Positions 36,365-46,917 are shown, counted from the first letter of the stretch. The stretch: DNA of 64,000 nt from Roseiarcus sp963717215 (GCA_963717215.1 CAVQVS010000003.1:1-64000); one strand, 5' to 3'. Program-made: numbers and translations. The notes: a model not told the origin generated them from the letters alone.

Positions 36365-39300
36365 TCAGGCAGCGGTCGAAGGAGCGGCGCTGGTCGGCTG
36401 AGCAGGAGGCGCGGCCTGCGGCGCGGGCTTGCGCTTTCTGCGCTCCTCGAGCGACTGCATGATCACATAGAACGAGGGAACGAACACCACCACCAGGCAG
36501 GTCGAGGCGATCATGCCGCCGAACACCGCGATGCCGATCGAGCGCCGCGCCGCCGCGCCCGCGCCCGTCGCCAGGACCAGCGGCAGCACGCCGAGGATGA
36601 AGGCGAACGAGGTCATGACGATCGGGCGGAACCGCAGCCGCGCCGCTTCGACCGCGGCGTCGAGGATCGGCTTGCCCGCCTCGCGCTGCTGGCGCGCATA
36701 TTCAACGATCAGAATGCCGTTCTTGCTGCCGAGTGCGATGAGCAGGATGATGCCGATCTGCGTGTAGAGATTATTGTCCGCGCCCTGCGATGTTAAGCGC
36801 CGGCGACGGTTCCCAACAGAGCCAACGGGACCGCGAGGATCACCGCGAGTGGCAGGATCCAGCTCTCGTACTGTCCGGCAAGCACCAGATAGACGAGCAG
36901 GATGGCGAAGCCGAAGACGTAGTACGTCGAGTTGCCGACCGTCTTCTCCTGGTAGGACATCGCGGTCCAGTCGAAGCCCGTTCCTGTCGGGAGCGCGTGA
37001 GCAGCGACCTGCTCCATGAGGTCGAGGGCTTGGCCCGAGCTGAAACCGGGCGCCGGCGAGCCGACGACGGTCGCGGTCGGATAGAGATTGTAGAGACTGA
37101 TCAGCGGCGGCCCGGTCACCTGGGTGACCTCGATGGCCGTGCCGATCGGCGTCATCGTTCCGTTGCCCGCCTTGACCTTGAGATTGCGAATGTCATCGAC
37201 TGTCGCGCGCTTGTCCGCGTCCGCTTGGGTATAGACCTGGAAGACGTGGCCGAACTTGTTGAACTGCGTCACATAGTTCGAGCCGACATAGCCGGACAGT
37301 GCTGAGAACACTTGGCCGACGGTGATTCCAAGCGCCTCCGCCTTCGTCCTGTCGACCACGACTGAGTATTGCGGCGCGCCGGCGCGAAAGGTGGTCGCAA
37401 GCCGCTGAGAGACCGGATTGCGCATTGCCGTCAGCGACGACGGTGTTGGCGAGGCTTTGGAGAAGGTCATAGTCGAAATCGCCGTTGCGGATCTCGACCT
37501 GCATCGTGAAGCCGCCCACGTTGCCGACGCCTTGGATCGGGGGCGGCAGGACGGCAAAAGAGAAGGCTTCGGGAATCGACTGCAAGGCGCCGTTGATCTT
37601 CCGTTGGATCGATTCCTGATCCTGGCCCTGTTCCTTGAGCCGCGCGTCCCAATCCTTCATGACGACGAAGGCGACACCAGCGTTGGCGAGGCTGGCGCGA
37701 TTGTCGAGAATCGAGATGCCGCTGACGGTAACGACATGTTCGATGCCGGGCATCGGCTGGACAAGTTTCTGGATCTTCTCCAGGACCGCGTCCGTGCGTT
37801 CCTTCGAGGCGCCGTCCGGCAGTTGCGTGACGACGATCATGTAACCCTGATCTTCTGTCGGGAGGAAACCGGTCGGCACGCGGGTCAGCGACCAGACGGC
37901 GAAAACGACGAGCGCTAGCGCCAGCAGCGACCATCAGCAGGGCGTGGTTCGTCATGCCGCTCATCAGCCGAACGTAGCCGTGCTCCGCCGCGTCATAAAC
38001 CCTGTTGAAGCCGCGGTAGAAGAAGTTGCGCTGCGCATTCGGCTTCGGCGGCCGCAGCCACAAAGCCGATTGGGTCGGTTTGAGCGTCATCGCGTTGATC
38101 GCGCTGATCAGCGCGGTCGAGGCGATGACGAGGGCGAATTGGCGGTAGAGCTGCCCTGTCAGACCGGGTAGAAAAGCCGCGGGGAGGAACACCGACATCA
38201 GGACGAGCGTGATGCCAATGACCGGTCCAGTCAGCTCTTCCATGGCTTTAATCGCGGCCTCGCGTCCGGGCATGCCCTCCTCGACGTGGCGTGAGACGCC
38301 CTCGACGATCACGATCGCGTCGTCGACCACGATGCCGATCACCAGCACGATGGCGAACAGGGTCGGAAGGTTGATCGAGAAGCCGAGCGCCGCCATCGCG
38401 GCGAAGGCGCCGATAATCGTCACCGGCACGGTCGTCGCGGGCACCAGCATCGCCCGCCAGTCCTGCAGGAAGACGAGGATGACGATCAGCACCAGGATGC
38501 CTGCCTCGATCAGCGTACGCCACACCTCACTGATCGCGGCCTTGACGAATTTCGTCGTGTCGTAGGGGACGAGATATTCGAGTCCATCGGGGAAGCTCTT
38601 CTTGAGCTCCTCCATCTTGTCGTGGACCGCCTTGGAGACGGCGACCGCGTTCGCCTCGGGCAGAAGCGAGATGGCGATGCCGGCCGCCGGTTTGCCATCG
38701 AGATCGAACGCTTCACTGTAGGTCTGCGCGCCAAGGTCGACATGCCCGACGTCGCGGATCCGCGTGATGCGACCTCCGGCGCCGGGCTCGACCTTGACGA
38801 TGATGATTCTCGAAATCGGGCGCGTCGTTGATTCGACCGTTGAGGTTGAGCGTGTACTGGAAGTTTTGCCCCTTCACCGCCGGCGGCGCGCCGATCTGGC
38901 CCGCGGCGACTTCCTGGCTCTGCTGCTGGATAATGGAGATGACGTCCTGCGGCGTCAGGCCGCGCGCCTGCATGAGATTCGGGTCCAGCCAGACCCGCAT
39001 GGCGTATTGGCCAGCGCCGAGCACCGATACGTCGCCCACCCCGTTGAGGCGCTCGAGTTCGTTGACGACATTGATGACCGCGTAATTCGCCAGGAACAGG
39101 CTGTCGAAACGGCTGTCTGGCGACACAAGCCCTACGAATTCGAGAATCGAAGTCGATTGCTTTTTTGTGGTCACGCCCTGGAGCTGCACTTCGGCTGGCA
39201 GCGACGAGAGCGCCGCCGAAACTCGGTTTTGCACCAGGATCTCGTCCTCGTCGGCGCTCGTGCCGATGGCGAAAGTGACGGTGAGATTGTATGTGCCGTC

Positions 39301-39555
39301 GCTCGCGCTCGTGGACTGCATGTAGAGCATGTTCTCAACGCCGTTGACGTTCTGCTCGATTGGCAGGCCCACGGTATTGACGAGCGTTGAGGCGCTTGCA
39401 CCTGGATAGCGCGTCGTCACCTGCACGGTCGGCGGGACGACGTTCGGGTATTGCGACGTGGGCAGATTGATGAGCGAGACAAGCCCGATGACCACGAAGA
39501 ACAGCGCCAGAACGTTGGCGAGAACCGGCCGGTCGATAAAGAAGCGGGAGATCAT
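36365..39555 (-). pseudogene. RND multidrug efflux permease (HAE1 family), frameshifted at four places
   Basis: The inner-membrane proton-driven pump of a tripartite efflux system. The start MISRFFIDRPVLANVLALF and NLPTSQYPNVVPPTV, the core GIVVDDAIVIVEGVSRHVEE (with the proton-relay acidic pair) and ALGSKNGILIVEYARQQRE are diagnostic. Frames change near 38810, 37930, 37425 and 36795, and joining them gives about 1,060 residues, the normal size. The C terminus has a Pro/Ala-rich tail. It follows its adaptor gene by 19 bases in one operon; no outer-membrane factor or TetR regulator is adjacent. Four indels in 3 kb with preserved motifs suggest assembly error. Confidence 0.9.
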
Positions 39556-39574
39556 TGGCGCTTATCCCCCGCCA

Positions 39575-40846
39575 TCATTTCGCCGGATCCGTCGCAGGTG
39601 GTTTCGTCGGATCGGCCGCGGCTGGCTTCGGCGGCGCCGATGCGGCGGGGGCGCTGTCTTGGTCAGCGGCGGCTTCGCTGAGCTTGGTCTGCTGAGGTGT
39701 GACCTTGGCGCCGGGGAGCGCGCGCTGAACGCCTTCCGTCACCACCCAGTCGCCTGGATCGACCCCGGACTCGATGATTCGGTAGGCGCCCTCCCGGTCG
39801 CCCGTCTTCACGATCTTGCGTTGGACGACATTGTCTTGCCCAACAACGAGCAGGTATCGGCCCTCCTGACTCGTGCCGAGCGCCACATCGGGCACAAGAA
39901 TCGCTTTGTCCAGTTTCTCGACCGGCGTTCGAACGCGGACGAACAGACCGGGCAGCAGCCCCCGGGCCTTGTTGTCGAAGATCGCGCGGACCTCAAGCGT
40001 ACCGGTCGAAGCGTCTACCTGGGGCGCCGCGTAATCCATGTGGCCCAGGTGCGGAAAGCCTTCTTCACCCTGCAGCCCGATCTCGACTGGGATGGTAGAG
40101 AGATCCGTCGTCCTAAACTCGATACCGGCCTTAGCGTTGTTCACCTTGATCCGGAGAATTTGCGGCTCGCTTATCGTGAAATAGACGTAGAGGGGATCGA
40201 GCTGGATAATCGACGCCAGCTTGGTCGGCGATCCGACGCCGACGAGCGCGCCCCTGTCGACAAGGTGCCGGGTGACGATTCCATCGAAGGGCGCGACCAC
40301 TGTCGTATAGTTCAAGTTGATTTGCGCCGTCTCTATGGCGGCTTTGGCGTTCAGCACCTGCGCGGCGGCCTCATCGGCTTTTGACTTCCATTCCTGAACC
40401 GTTGCTTGGCTGGCGAAATCGCTTTTGCCGAGCGTTGCCTGGCGTTGATATTCGGCCTGATTGTACGCGAGCGTTGCCTGGTTCGACGCGAGAGTCGCAT
40501 TCGCCTGGTCGAGTTGGGCCTGGTATTGATCGCGCTCGATGCCGAATAGCTTAGTCCCCGCCCTCACCGCAGAGCCGTCCACATAGTCGATGTCGGTGAG
40601 GAAGCCCTGCACGCGGGCGACGAGATCAACCGAATTGAAGGGCGCCGTATTTCCGGTCAGCTTGAGATAGAGCGTCACCGCCTTCTGCAATGGCTGCGCG
40701 ACCTCCACCTTTGGCGGCGGCGGGGGCGCATAGGCGTTCTTCGAACCGTTGCAGGCCGCGACTGGGATCGCAGCGGCGATAATGACCGCTACGCGAAACA
40801 CACGCCCGCGTACTTTCGTCGAGGAACAAGGTTTTTGCGTCACCAT
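39575..40846 (-). CDS. RND efflux periplasmic adaptor (membrane-fusion protein)
   Basis: Links the inner-membrane pump to an outer-membrane channel. A lipoprotein signal is present (IPVAACNG, Cys about residue 32). The lipoyl half motifs are TGNTAPFNSVDLVARVQGFL and NYTTVVAPFDGIVTRHLVDR, flanking a helical hairpin (about residues 105-165). The C terminus is an Ala/Pro-rich tail. 423 residues from the ATG at 40846; an in-frame ATG at 40879 is less likely. First gene of a two-gene operon with the permease. Intact, unlike its partner. Confidence 0.92.
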   Translation of the reverse strand: MVTQKPCSSTKVRGRVFRVAVIIAAAIPVAACNGSKNAYAPPPPPKVEVAQPLQKAVTLYLKLTGNTAPFNSVDLVARVQGFLTDIDYVDGSAVRAGTKLFGIERDQYQAQLDQANATLASNQATLAYNQAEYQRQATLGKSDFASQATVQEWKSKADEAAAQVLNAKAAIETAQINLNYTTVVAPFDGIVTRHLVDRGALVGVGSPTKLASIIQLDPLYVYFTISEPQILRIKVNNAKAGIEFRTTDLSTIPVEIGLQGEEGFPHLGHMDYAAPQVDASTGTLEVRAIFDNKARGLLPGLFVRVRTPVEKLDKAILVPDVALGTSQEGRYLLVVGQDNVVQRKIVKTGDREGAYRIIESGVDPGDWVVTEGVQRALPGAKVTPQQTKLSEAAADQDSAPAASAPPKPAAADPTKPPATDPAK

Positions 40847-40982
40847 ACGAGCGCCGATCCTCGGAACCAACAAAAACAACAGCCGCGGGCGGAACCCGAT
40901 AGCACGCGGCTAGGCCGCGTCAACACCGGCCTATGATGCCTGACCGGCGCTTTAGCGCAAGAGCGAATGACGCGCGATTTCG

Positions 40983-41786
40983 CTAATGCGTAATGCTGTC
41001 GAGCGCACGATAGCGCCGGAGCGCGAACGGGATCGAGGCGAGATAGGCGAGGGTCACGGCGACCAGCGCCTGCATCGGAAAGTTGAACAGGATGAGGAGC
41101 GCCGCGGCGACGCCAACCAGCACCACCGAGACATATTCGCGGGGCACGCGACCGATCGTTTTGCCAGAGAAGTGCGGCACGCGGCTCGCCATCAGCAGAG
41201 CCACCGCCAGCACGTACAGACTCTCGGCCACGGCGAGTTGCGGGGACGGCTGGCCGAGATCGAAGGCGGAATGAACGTAGATCGGCAGAAGGCCGACGAT
41301 GGCGCCCGCGGGCGCCGGCATGCCAGCGAAGAAGTTTTTTCGCCACGCTGGCTGATCTTCGTCGATCATCACGTTGAAGCGCGCGAGACGCAGAGCGCAA
41401 GCCATAGCGAACAAGAGCGCCGCGACCCAGCCGAAATTTTTGGCCGCGTGCAGGTTGGCGACGTACAGCATCAGAGCCGGCGCGACGCCGAAGTCGACGA
41501 AGTCGGCAAGCAAATCGAGTTCGGCGCCAAACCGCGAGGTGCCCTTCAAAGCGCGCGCAATTCGCCCGTCGAGGCCGTCGAGCACCGCCGCGCCGGCGAC
41601 CGCGCTCACTGCCCAGTCGATCGACCCTTCCATAGCCAAGCGAATGGCGGTCAAGCCGAGGCCGAGTGCGAACAGCGTGATAATATTGGGGATCAAGAGC
41701 CTGAGCGGCACCGCCCGGAAACCGCGCCGCCGCGTCGCCGTCGCGTCCGGGATTGGCGCACCGTTCGGGAGGCCCGCCTCGTTCAC
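40983..41786 (-). CDS. pssA: CDP-diacylglycerol--serine O-phosphatidyltransferase
   Basis: Makes phosphatidylserine from CDP-diacylglycerol and serine in the inner membrane. The CDP-alcohol phosphotransferase signature is complete: DGLDGRIARALKGTSRFG then ELDLLADFVDFG. About seven to eight hydrophobic helices; 267 residues, normal for the bacterial PssA type. It starts 3 bases after the psd stop, so psd-pssA is one operon for phosphatidylethanolamine synthesis. Intact. Confidence 0.95.
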   Translation of the reverse strand: MNEAGLPNGAPIPDATATRRRGFRAVPLRLLIPNIITLFALGLGLTAIRLAMEGSIDWAVSAVAGAAVLDGLDGRIARALKGTSRFGAELDLLADFVDFGVAPALMLYVANLHAAKNFGWVAALLFAMACALRLARFNVMIDEDQPAWRKNFFAGMPAPAGAIVGLLPIYVHSAFDLGQPSPQLAVAESLYVLAVALLMASRVPHFSGKTIGRVPREYVSVVLVGVAAALLILFNFPMQALVAVTLAYLASIPFALRRYRALDSITH

Positions 41787-41789
41787 CCC

Positions 41790-42488
41790 TCAGCTCCGCT
41801 GAAAGGGTGGCGGCTCGACCCCTGCCGCGACCTGCGCGATCACCGTCTCGCCAGCGATGGCGCGCGAATCGACGCCGATCACGATTTGTGCGGCCGGCGG
41901 AAGGTAGACGTCGACGCGCGAGCCGAAGCGGATCAGCCCGATTCGCTCGCCCGCGCCGACCAGCGCCCCTTCATGCGTGAAGCACACGATTCGCCGAGCG
42001 ACCAGGCCTGCGATCTGCACTACGCCAAATCGCCCCGACGGCGCGTCGATGACAATGCTGTTGCGCTCGTTGTCATCGCTCGCCTTGTCGAGATCGGCGC
42101 TGAGAAAGAGGCCGGGGTGATAAACAATCTGGGCCACCCGGCCCTGAACGGGAGCCCGGTTTACATGGCAATCAAAAACCGACATGAAGATCGACACCCG
42201 CTGCAACGGCCCCATGCCAAGGCCAAGCTCGGGTGGCGGCGCGGCGAAGCCGGCGAAGCTGACCACGCCGTCCGCGGGCGCAATGATCAGGTCGCTCCGC
42301 AGTGGCGTGACGCGCGCGGGATCGCGAAAGAAATAGGCGCACCAGAGCGTCGCGACGAGGCCGAGCCATCCGAGCGGAGCCCACATCCACCCCAGGATGA
42401 GCGTCGCTACGGCGAAGCCCAAGACGAACCTATAGCCTTCAGGGTGGATCGGCGCGAGCTGACCGCGCAGCGATTTGACGATGCTCAT
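41790..42488 (-). CDS. psd: Phosphatidylserine decarboxylase proenzyme
   Basis: Converts phosphatidylserine to phosphatidylethanolamine. It is a short (232-residue) proenzyme of the type common in alphaproteobacteria. Two N-terminal hydrophobic helices (about residues 19-50) anchor it; the core has FFRDPARVTP, LIIAPADGVVSF, FMSVFDCHVNRAPVQG and the self-cleavage site IRFGSRVDVY, where Ser becomes the pyruvoyl group. The ATG at 42488 is used; the frame is open further upstream only as antisense of the exporter gene. Followed by pssA. Confidence 0.95.
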   Translation of the reverse strand: MSIVKSLRGQLAPIHPEGYRFVLGFAVATLILGWMWAPLGWLGLVATLWCAYFFRDPARVTPLRSDLIIAPADGVVSFAGFAAPPPELGLGMGPLQRVSIFMSVFDCHVNRAPVQGRVAQIVYHPGLFLSADLDKASDDNERNSIVIDAPSGRFGVVQIAGLVARRIVCFTHEGALVGAGERIGLIRFGSRVDVYLPPAAQIVIGVDSRAIAGETVIAQVAAGVEPPPFQRS

Positions 42489-42543
42489 GGACCCGCGCTC
42501 GGAGACAAACCGCGCGCACTCATGGCGCCAATCGCTTCCGAAG

Positions 42544-44460
42544 TCACGGCGCGGGCTGAGCCACGAACCCGTCGGCGGCGCCGAGATTGTCCTCCCGCCC
42601 CGCTTGCCGCAACAATTCCTGGGCCGCGTCGACCTGCCTCTGGCGGCTCCACATCGCGGAATAAATTCCGCCCCACGCCAAAAGCTCCTGATGGGATCCG
42701 CGCTCGGCAATGACGCCCTTGTCGAGCACCAGAATCTCGTCGGCGTTGACCACGGTCGACAGGCGATGGGCAATCACAATTGTCGTGCGTCCGCGGGAGA
42801 CGCGTTCCAGAGCGGACTGAATGTCGCGCTCGGTGAAGCTGTCGAGCGCCGAGGTCGCTTCGTCGAGCACGAGTATCGGCGGCGCCTTCAGCATCGTGCG
42901 CGCGATAGCCACCCGCTGCTTCTCGCCGCCCGAGAGCTTGAGGCCGCGCTCGCCGACCGGCGCGTCGTAGCCCTGGGGCAGCGAGCGAATGAACCGGTCG
43001 ATCTGCGCATCCTTGGCGGCGGAGATCACCTCGGCCTCGCTGGCGCCGTCGCGACCATAGTGGATGTTATAAAGGATCGTATCGTTGAACAGGACCGTAT
43101 CCTGCGGCACCATGCCGATCGCCGCGCGCAGCGAATTCTGTGTTACAGCGGCGATATTTTGTCCATCGATCAATATGCGCCCAGCATTCGGCTCATAGAA
43201 CCGGAACAGGAGGCGCGATATCGTGGATTTGCCGGCACCCGACGGCCCGACGATCGCGATCGTGTGCCCCGCCGGCGCCTCGAACGAGACGCCACGCAAA
43301 ATAGGCCTGCCCGGATCGTAGGCGAAGTCGACATTCTCGAACCGGACCACGCCGGCGCTCACCTTCAGAGGCTCAGCGCGAGGAATGTCCTCGATCTCTG
43401 GATTCTGCGCCAGGATGACGAACATCGCCTCGACGTCGATGATCGCCTGCCGGATATCCCGGTAAACCATCCCCATGAAATTGAGCGGCTGATAGAGCTG
43501 CAGCATGATCAGGTTGACGAGGACGAAGGCGCCGACAGTTTTGGTTCCGTTTCTGACTTCCGCGACGCACATCAGAAGGACGACGATCAGGCCGACGGTG
43601 AAAATAAAGGCCTGACCTGCATTCAGAACAGCGAGCGACACATAAGTGCGGACGCTCATCCGCTCGTACCGCGCCATCGCCTTATCGTATCGCGCGGCCT
43701 CGCGGTCCTCGGCGCCAAAATATTTCACCGTCTCGAAATTGAGCAGGCTGTCGATCGCCTTGGTGTTGGCCTCCGTGTCGCTTTCATTCATCGCGCGCCG
43801 GATGCCGATGCGCCAATTCGTGGCCAAAGTCGTAAAGGCCAAATAAGCGACTACCGTGACGCTGATCGCAACGACATAGCGCCAGTCGAACGTGATCAGC
43901 ATGGCAGCGACGATCATGGCGAACTCGACCACCGTCGGGATGGCAGTCAGCATCGAAGTGCGGATAAGGGTCTCGATCGCGTTGCGCCCGCGCTCAAGAA
44001 CGCGAGTGAGGCCGCCAGTCTTGCGCTCCAGATGAAACCGTAATGACAAGCGGTGCAAATGCTCGAAGACTTCGATCGCCAATCGTCGCACCGCATTCAT
44101 GGCGACAGCCGCGAACAGGCCGTCACGGCCCTGTTGGGTGAGCGCCATCAGGATGCGCAAGACCCCATAGAGAGCGGTCAGCGCCGCTGCTCCGATCAAA
44201 ACGTGGGGGAGCGGAAGCGCATCCAGCGCGAGCTTGTTGGCGACCGCATCGGTCGCCCACTTGTAGGAATAGGGAATTGCGATCGTAAACAACTTCGATA
44301 GCAGCATCAGCGCCACGGCGAGAAATACGCGCAGCTTCAGATCAGAACGGTCGGTTGGCCAGATGTAAGGCCATAGGAGCCGGACGGTTCCCGTCAGCGT
44401 GGCCTGCCGCGTCGCGTTCCTGCGCGCGGCGACGAACATCGACGTCTTTTGATGCTGCAT
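42544..44460 (-). CDS. Atm1-type ABC exporter (membrane and ATP-binding domains fused)
   Basis: A half-size ABC transporter of 638 residues that works as a homodimer; homologues export glutathione-linked compounds or metal complexes. Six membrane helices span about residues 40-330, including the Atm1-like segment EHLHRLSLRFHLERKTGGLT and SLLNFETVKYFGAE. The nucleotide-binding domain has Walker A GPSGAGKST, signature LSGGEKQRVAIAR, Walker B ILVLDEATSALDS and the H-loop IAHRLST. A start at MFVAARR (7 residues later) is possible. It ends 55 bases upstream of psd on the same strand. Intact over 1.9 kb. Confidence 0.94.
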   Translation of the reverse strand: MQHQKTSMFVAARRNATRQATLTGTVRLLWPYIWPTDRSDLKLRVFLAVALMLLSKLFTIAIPYSYKWATDAVANKLALDALPLPHVLIGAAALTALYGVLRILMALTQQGRDGLFAAVAMNAVRRLAIEVFEHLHRLSLRFHLERKTGGLTRVLERGRNAIETLIRTSMLTAIPTVVEFAMIVAAMLITFDWRYVVAISVTVVAYLAFTTLATNWRIGIRRAMNESDTEANTKAIDSLLNFETVKYFGAEDREAARYDKAMARYERMSVRTYVSLAVLNAGQAFIFTVGLIVVLLMCVAEVRNGTKTVGAFVLVNLIMLQLYQPLNFMGMVYRDIRQAIIDVEAMFVILAQNPEIEDIPRAEPLKVSAGVVRFENVDFAYDPGRPILRGVSFEAPAGHTIAIVGPSGAGKSTISRLLFRFYEPNAGRILIDGQNIAAVTQNSLRAAIGMVPQDTVLFNDTILYNIHYGRDGASEAEVISAAKDAQIDRFIRSLPQGYDAPVGERGLKLSGGEKQRVAIARTMLKAPPILVLDEATSALDSFTERDIQSALERVSRGRTTIVIAHRLSTVVNADEILVLDKGVIAERGSHQELLAWGGIYSAMWSRQRQVDAAQELLRQAGREDNLGAADGFVAQPAP

Positions 44461-45010
44461 TGGAACTCACGCGGCGCCGATCAATTGGATCGGCAAGCCG
44501 CATATAGTCGCTTTGAACGCCGATGACATCCTCGGGCAGTCATATTCTTTGCCTGGATCATTGTCCGGGAAGCAGTGGCGCAGATCAACGCGGCCATCTG
44601 CCGCGACGAATTAAGTCCGCGATTGTTGACGACCGGCAATTATGCAGCAGCGTAAGCTTTCGCGGGGACACACCGCGAGCTTGAAAACGCACTTTGATGA
44701 TTCGGCCAAAGCGTTTGCGGCACTTTAATTCCTGTCTGTCAAGTGAATGCAATTGCTTTTTTATATAAATTTAGCTTTTGTCGACGAGCTTAACGTGAGT
44801 ATTCAGCCGATCTCCATCGATCCCACAGTTTAAGTCTTCATATCTTGTCTTGTGGTATGCTTTCTTTTGAGCTATGTGGCTCTCGCCCGAAGTCGCAACA
44901 AGCGACTAAGAAGAGAATGCTCGTCGCAGTCGGACGAGCAAACAATGGCCTGAAGAAGAGCGTCAACTGGGCACCCTCCGCACAGGCAAGTTATCGGAGT
45001 AACGTCACCA
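44461..45010. promoter_or_regulatory. Long AT-rich leader between the ABC exporter and mucR
   Basis: No gene is seen in these 550 bases, which separate divergent genes. The section 44720-44800 is strongly AT-rich, for example TTGCTTTTTTATATAAATTT at 44754-44773. MucR/Ros proteins bind AT-rich DNA with T-A steps and usually repress their own genes, so this is a plausible autoregulatory region; that is inference. Confidence 0.45.
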
Positions 45011-45418
45011 ATGAGCGATTCCACCAACCACATTGAGCTCGCCGCGGAGATTGTTTCGGCTTACGTGTCGAACAATTCCGTGCCATCGAGCGAGTTGCCG
45101 TCGCTTCTCAGCGACGTTCACGCAGCCCTCGTGCGTGTCGCGACTGGCGCACAACCGGTCGTAGTCGAAGCAGCCAAGCCCGCTGTCCCGCCCAAGAAGT
45201 CGATTACCAGCGACTATATCATCTGCTTGGAGGACGGTCGTAAATTCAAGTCGTTGAAACGACATTTGCGGACCCAATACAACCTGTCCCCGGAAGAATA
45301 TCGTGAGAAGTGGGGTCTTCCATCTGACTATCCCATGGTCGCCCCCGCTTACGCCAAGGCGCGATCCGCTCTGGCAAAGCAGATGGGCCTTGGCCAGCAG
45401 CGGCGGCGTCGCAAGTAA
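45011..45418 (+). CDS. MucR/Ros-family transcriptional regulator
   Basis: A 135-residue global regulator of the Ros/MucR family, which controls exopolysaccharide, motility and symbiosis or virulence genes in alphaproteobacteria. The N-terminal oligomerisation part reads ELAAEIVSAYVSNNSVPSSE and LPSLLSDVHAAL. The zinc-finger region reads SDYIICLEDGRKFKSLKRHL, with SPEEYREKWGLPSDYPMVAP after it. Only the first Cys and the first His of the usual Cys2His2 set are present: the second Cys is Asp and the last His is Tyr. It has a long AT-rich upstream region. Convergent with upp. Confidence 0.93.
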   Translation: MSDSTNHIELAAEIVSAYVSNNSVPSSELPSLLSDVHAALVRVATGAQPVVVEAAKPAVPPKKSITSDYIICLEDGRKFKSLKRHLRTQYNLSPEEYREKWGLPSDYPMVAPAYAKARSALAKQMGLGQQRRRRK

Positions 45419-45506
45419 GACGGGCGGTTAGTCCTTGCCCTACATTTCCTGGCCCCTCAAAGACGAGGAGCCCAGGTAAAGGGCCCGGCGGTTGAACGCC
45501 GCGCTT

Positions 45507-46136
45507 CTATCTCGTGCCGAACATGCGATCGCCTGCGTCGCCTAGGCCAGGAACGATATAGCCGTGGTCGTCGAGCCGTTCATCGATCGCCGCCGTCCAG
45601 ATCTGCACCTCGGGATGGGCCTTGGTCAGCCGTTCGATTCCCTCCGGGGCGGCGAGAAGGCAGACGAAGCGAATGTCCTTCACTCCACGTCGCTTGAGGC
45701 GGTCGATCGCGGCGACCGCTGAATTCGCGGTTGCGAGCATCGGGTCCATCACGATAACCAACCGGTCGGCCACGTCAGCCGGGGCCTTGAAGTAATATTC
45801 CACCGCCTCAAGCGTATGCGGGTCGCGGTAGAGCCCGATATGGGCGACCCGCGCACTCGGCACCAGATTGAGCATCCCATCAAGAAACCCAACGCCGGCG
45901 CGCAAAATCGGCGCAAACACGAGTTTCTTGCCGGCGATAGTTGGAGCCATTGTCTTCGTTAGGGGCGTTTCCACCTCGACCACCTCGAGCGGCAGATCGC
46001 GCGTCACCTCATAGGCGAGCAGCATGCCGATCTCGTTCATCAGTTGCCGGAAGCCCTTGGTCGAGACGGTCTTGTCCCGCATCAGCGTCAACTTGTGCTG
46101 CACGAGTGGATGGGTGACGACGTGAACGTTCGACAT
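45507..46136 (-). CDS. upp: Uracil phosphoribosyltransferase
   Basis: Salvages uracil to UMP using PRPP. The 209-residue sequence carries HPLVQHKLTLMRD at the N terminus, LRAGVGFLDGML, the PRPP-binding VIVMDPMLATANSAVAAIDR and the C-terminal uracil-binding IVPGLGDAGDRMFGT. The ATG at 46136 gives the family start; 41 further in-frame codons upstream are not conserved in character. Cytosolic. Divergent from pgsA. Confidence 0.96.
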   Translation of the reverse strand: MSNVHVVTHPLVQHKLTLMRDKTVSTKGFRQLMNEIGMLLAYEVTRDLPLEVVEVETPLTKTMAPTIAGKKLVFAPILRAGVGFLDGMLNLVPSARVAHIGLYRDPHTLEAVEYYFKAPADVADRLVIVMDPMLATANSAVAAIDRLKRRGVKDIRFVCLLAAPEGIERLTKAHPEVQIWTAAIDERLDDHGYIVPGLGDAGDRMFGTR

Positions 46137-46305
46137 GGGCGAGGTCCTGGCCACGAGGAAGAGTTTGAAGACCTTGACATTAAACGAAGTTGGGCAGGCG
46201 CAGGCCCGCGGACGCGGTATCGTCCCCAGCTTTGTCCGCGTCGCGTGGCTGACCACCACTTAGCGCCTGCGCTTTACGGTGGCTATTGACGGGCGAACAG
46301 GCACG

Positions 46306-46917
46306 ATGTCTGCTACATCGCAAATGGTTTCTTCGACCGCCCGTCCGATCAGCCGCAACTGGGCTCTGCCCAATATTCTGACTTACGCGCGGGTGGCGGC
46401 GGTGCCGCTGGTCGCCGGGCTTTTGTTCTGGCCGGATGAGCCGTGGGCGCGGTGGACAGCGCTCGCGATCTTCATCGCCGCCGGGATTAGCGACTTTTTC
46501 GACGGCTACCTGGCGCGCGCGTGGTCGCAACAGTCTTCGCTTGGAAGAATGCTGGACCCCATAGCCGACAAGCTTCTTGTCTCCGCGGTGATCCTGGTGC
46601 TCGCCGCCGACCGGACCATTTCGGGCCTTACGCTATGGGCGGCGATCGTCATCCTTTGTCGGGAGATCCTGGTTTCGGGCTTGCGCGAGTATCTGGCGGA
46701 GCTCAGGGTCCCGCTGCCGGTGACCGCGCTCGCAAAGTGGAAGACCACCGTACAATTCATCGCGCTGGCTTTTCTAATCGCCGGGCCAGCCGGAGAATCC
46801 GTCCTTCCGGGATCGATAACAACCGGAATTGTGCTGTTGTGGATCGCAGCGATCGTAACGCTCTATACTGGCTGGGACTATATGAAGGCGAGCTACGATC
46901 ACGCCGGGAGCGACTGA
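46306..46917 (+). CDS. pgsA: CDP-diacylglycerol--glycerol-3-phosphate 3-phosphatidyltransferase
   Basis: First committed step to phosphatidylglycerol and cardiolipin in the inner membrane. The CDP-alcohol phosphotransferase motif is complete: SDFFDGYLARAWSQQSSLG then RMLDPIADKLL. Four or more hydrophobic helices. The N terminus reads NWALPNILTYARVAAVPLVA, typical of PgsA. The ATG at 46306 is used; ATGs at 46279 and 46324 are also in frame and no ribosome-binding site is decisive. 203 residues. moaD follows 7 bases later, so pgsA-moaD-moaE are probably one transcript. Confidence 0.93.
   Translation: MSATSQMVSSTARPISRNWALPNILTYARVAAVPLVAGLLFWPDEPWARWTALAIFIAAGISDFFDGYLARAWSQQSSLGRMLDPIADKLLVSAVILVLAADRTISGLTLWAAIVILCREILVSGLREYLAELRVPLPVTALAKWKTTVQFIALAFLIAGPAGESVLPGSITTGIVLLWIAAIVTLYTGWDYMKASYDHAGSD

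Noticed and set aside
40986..44043. Two long plus-strand frames (575 and 522 residues)
   Set aside because: They are antisense to pssA, psd and the ABC exporter, with no motifs; high GC keeps the frames open.
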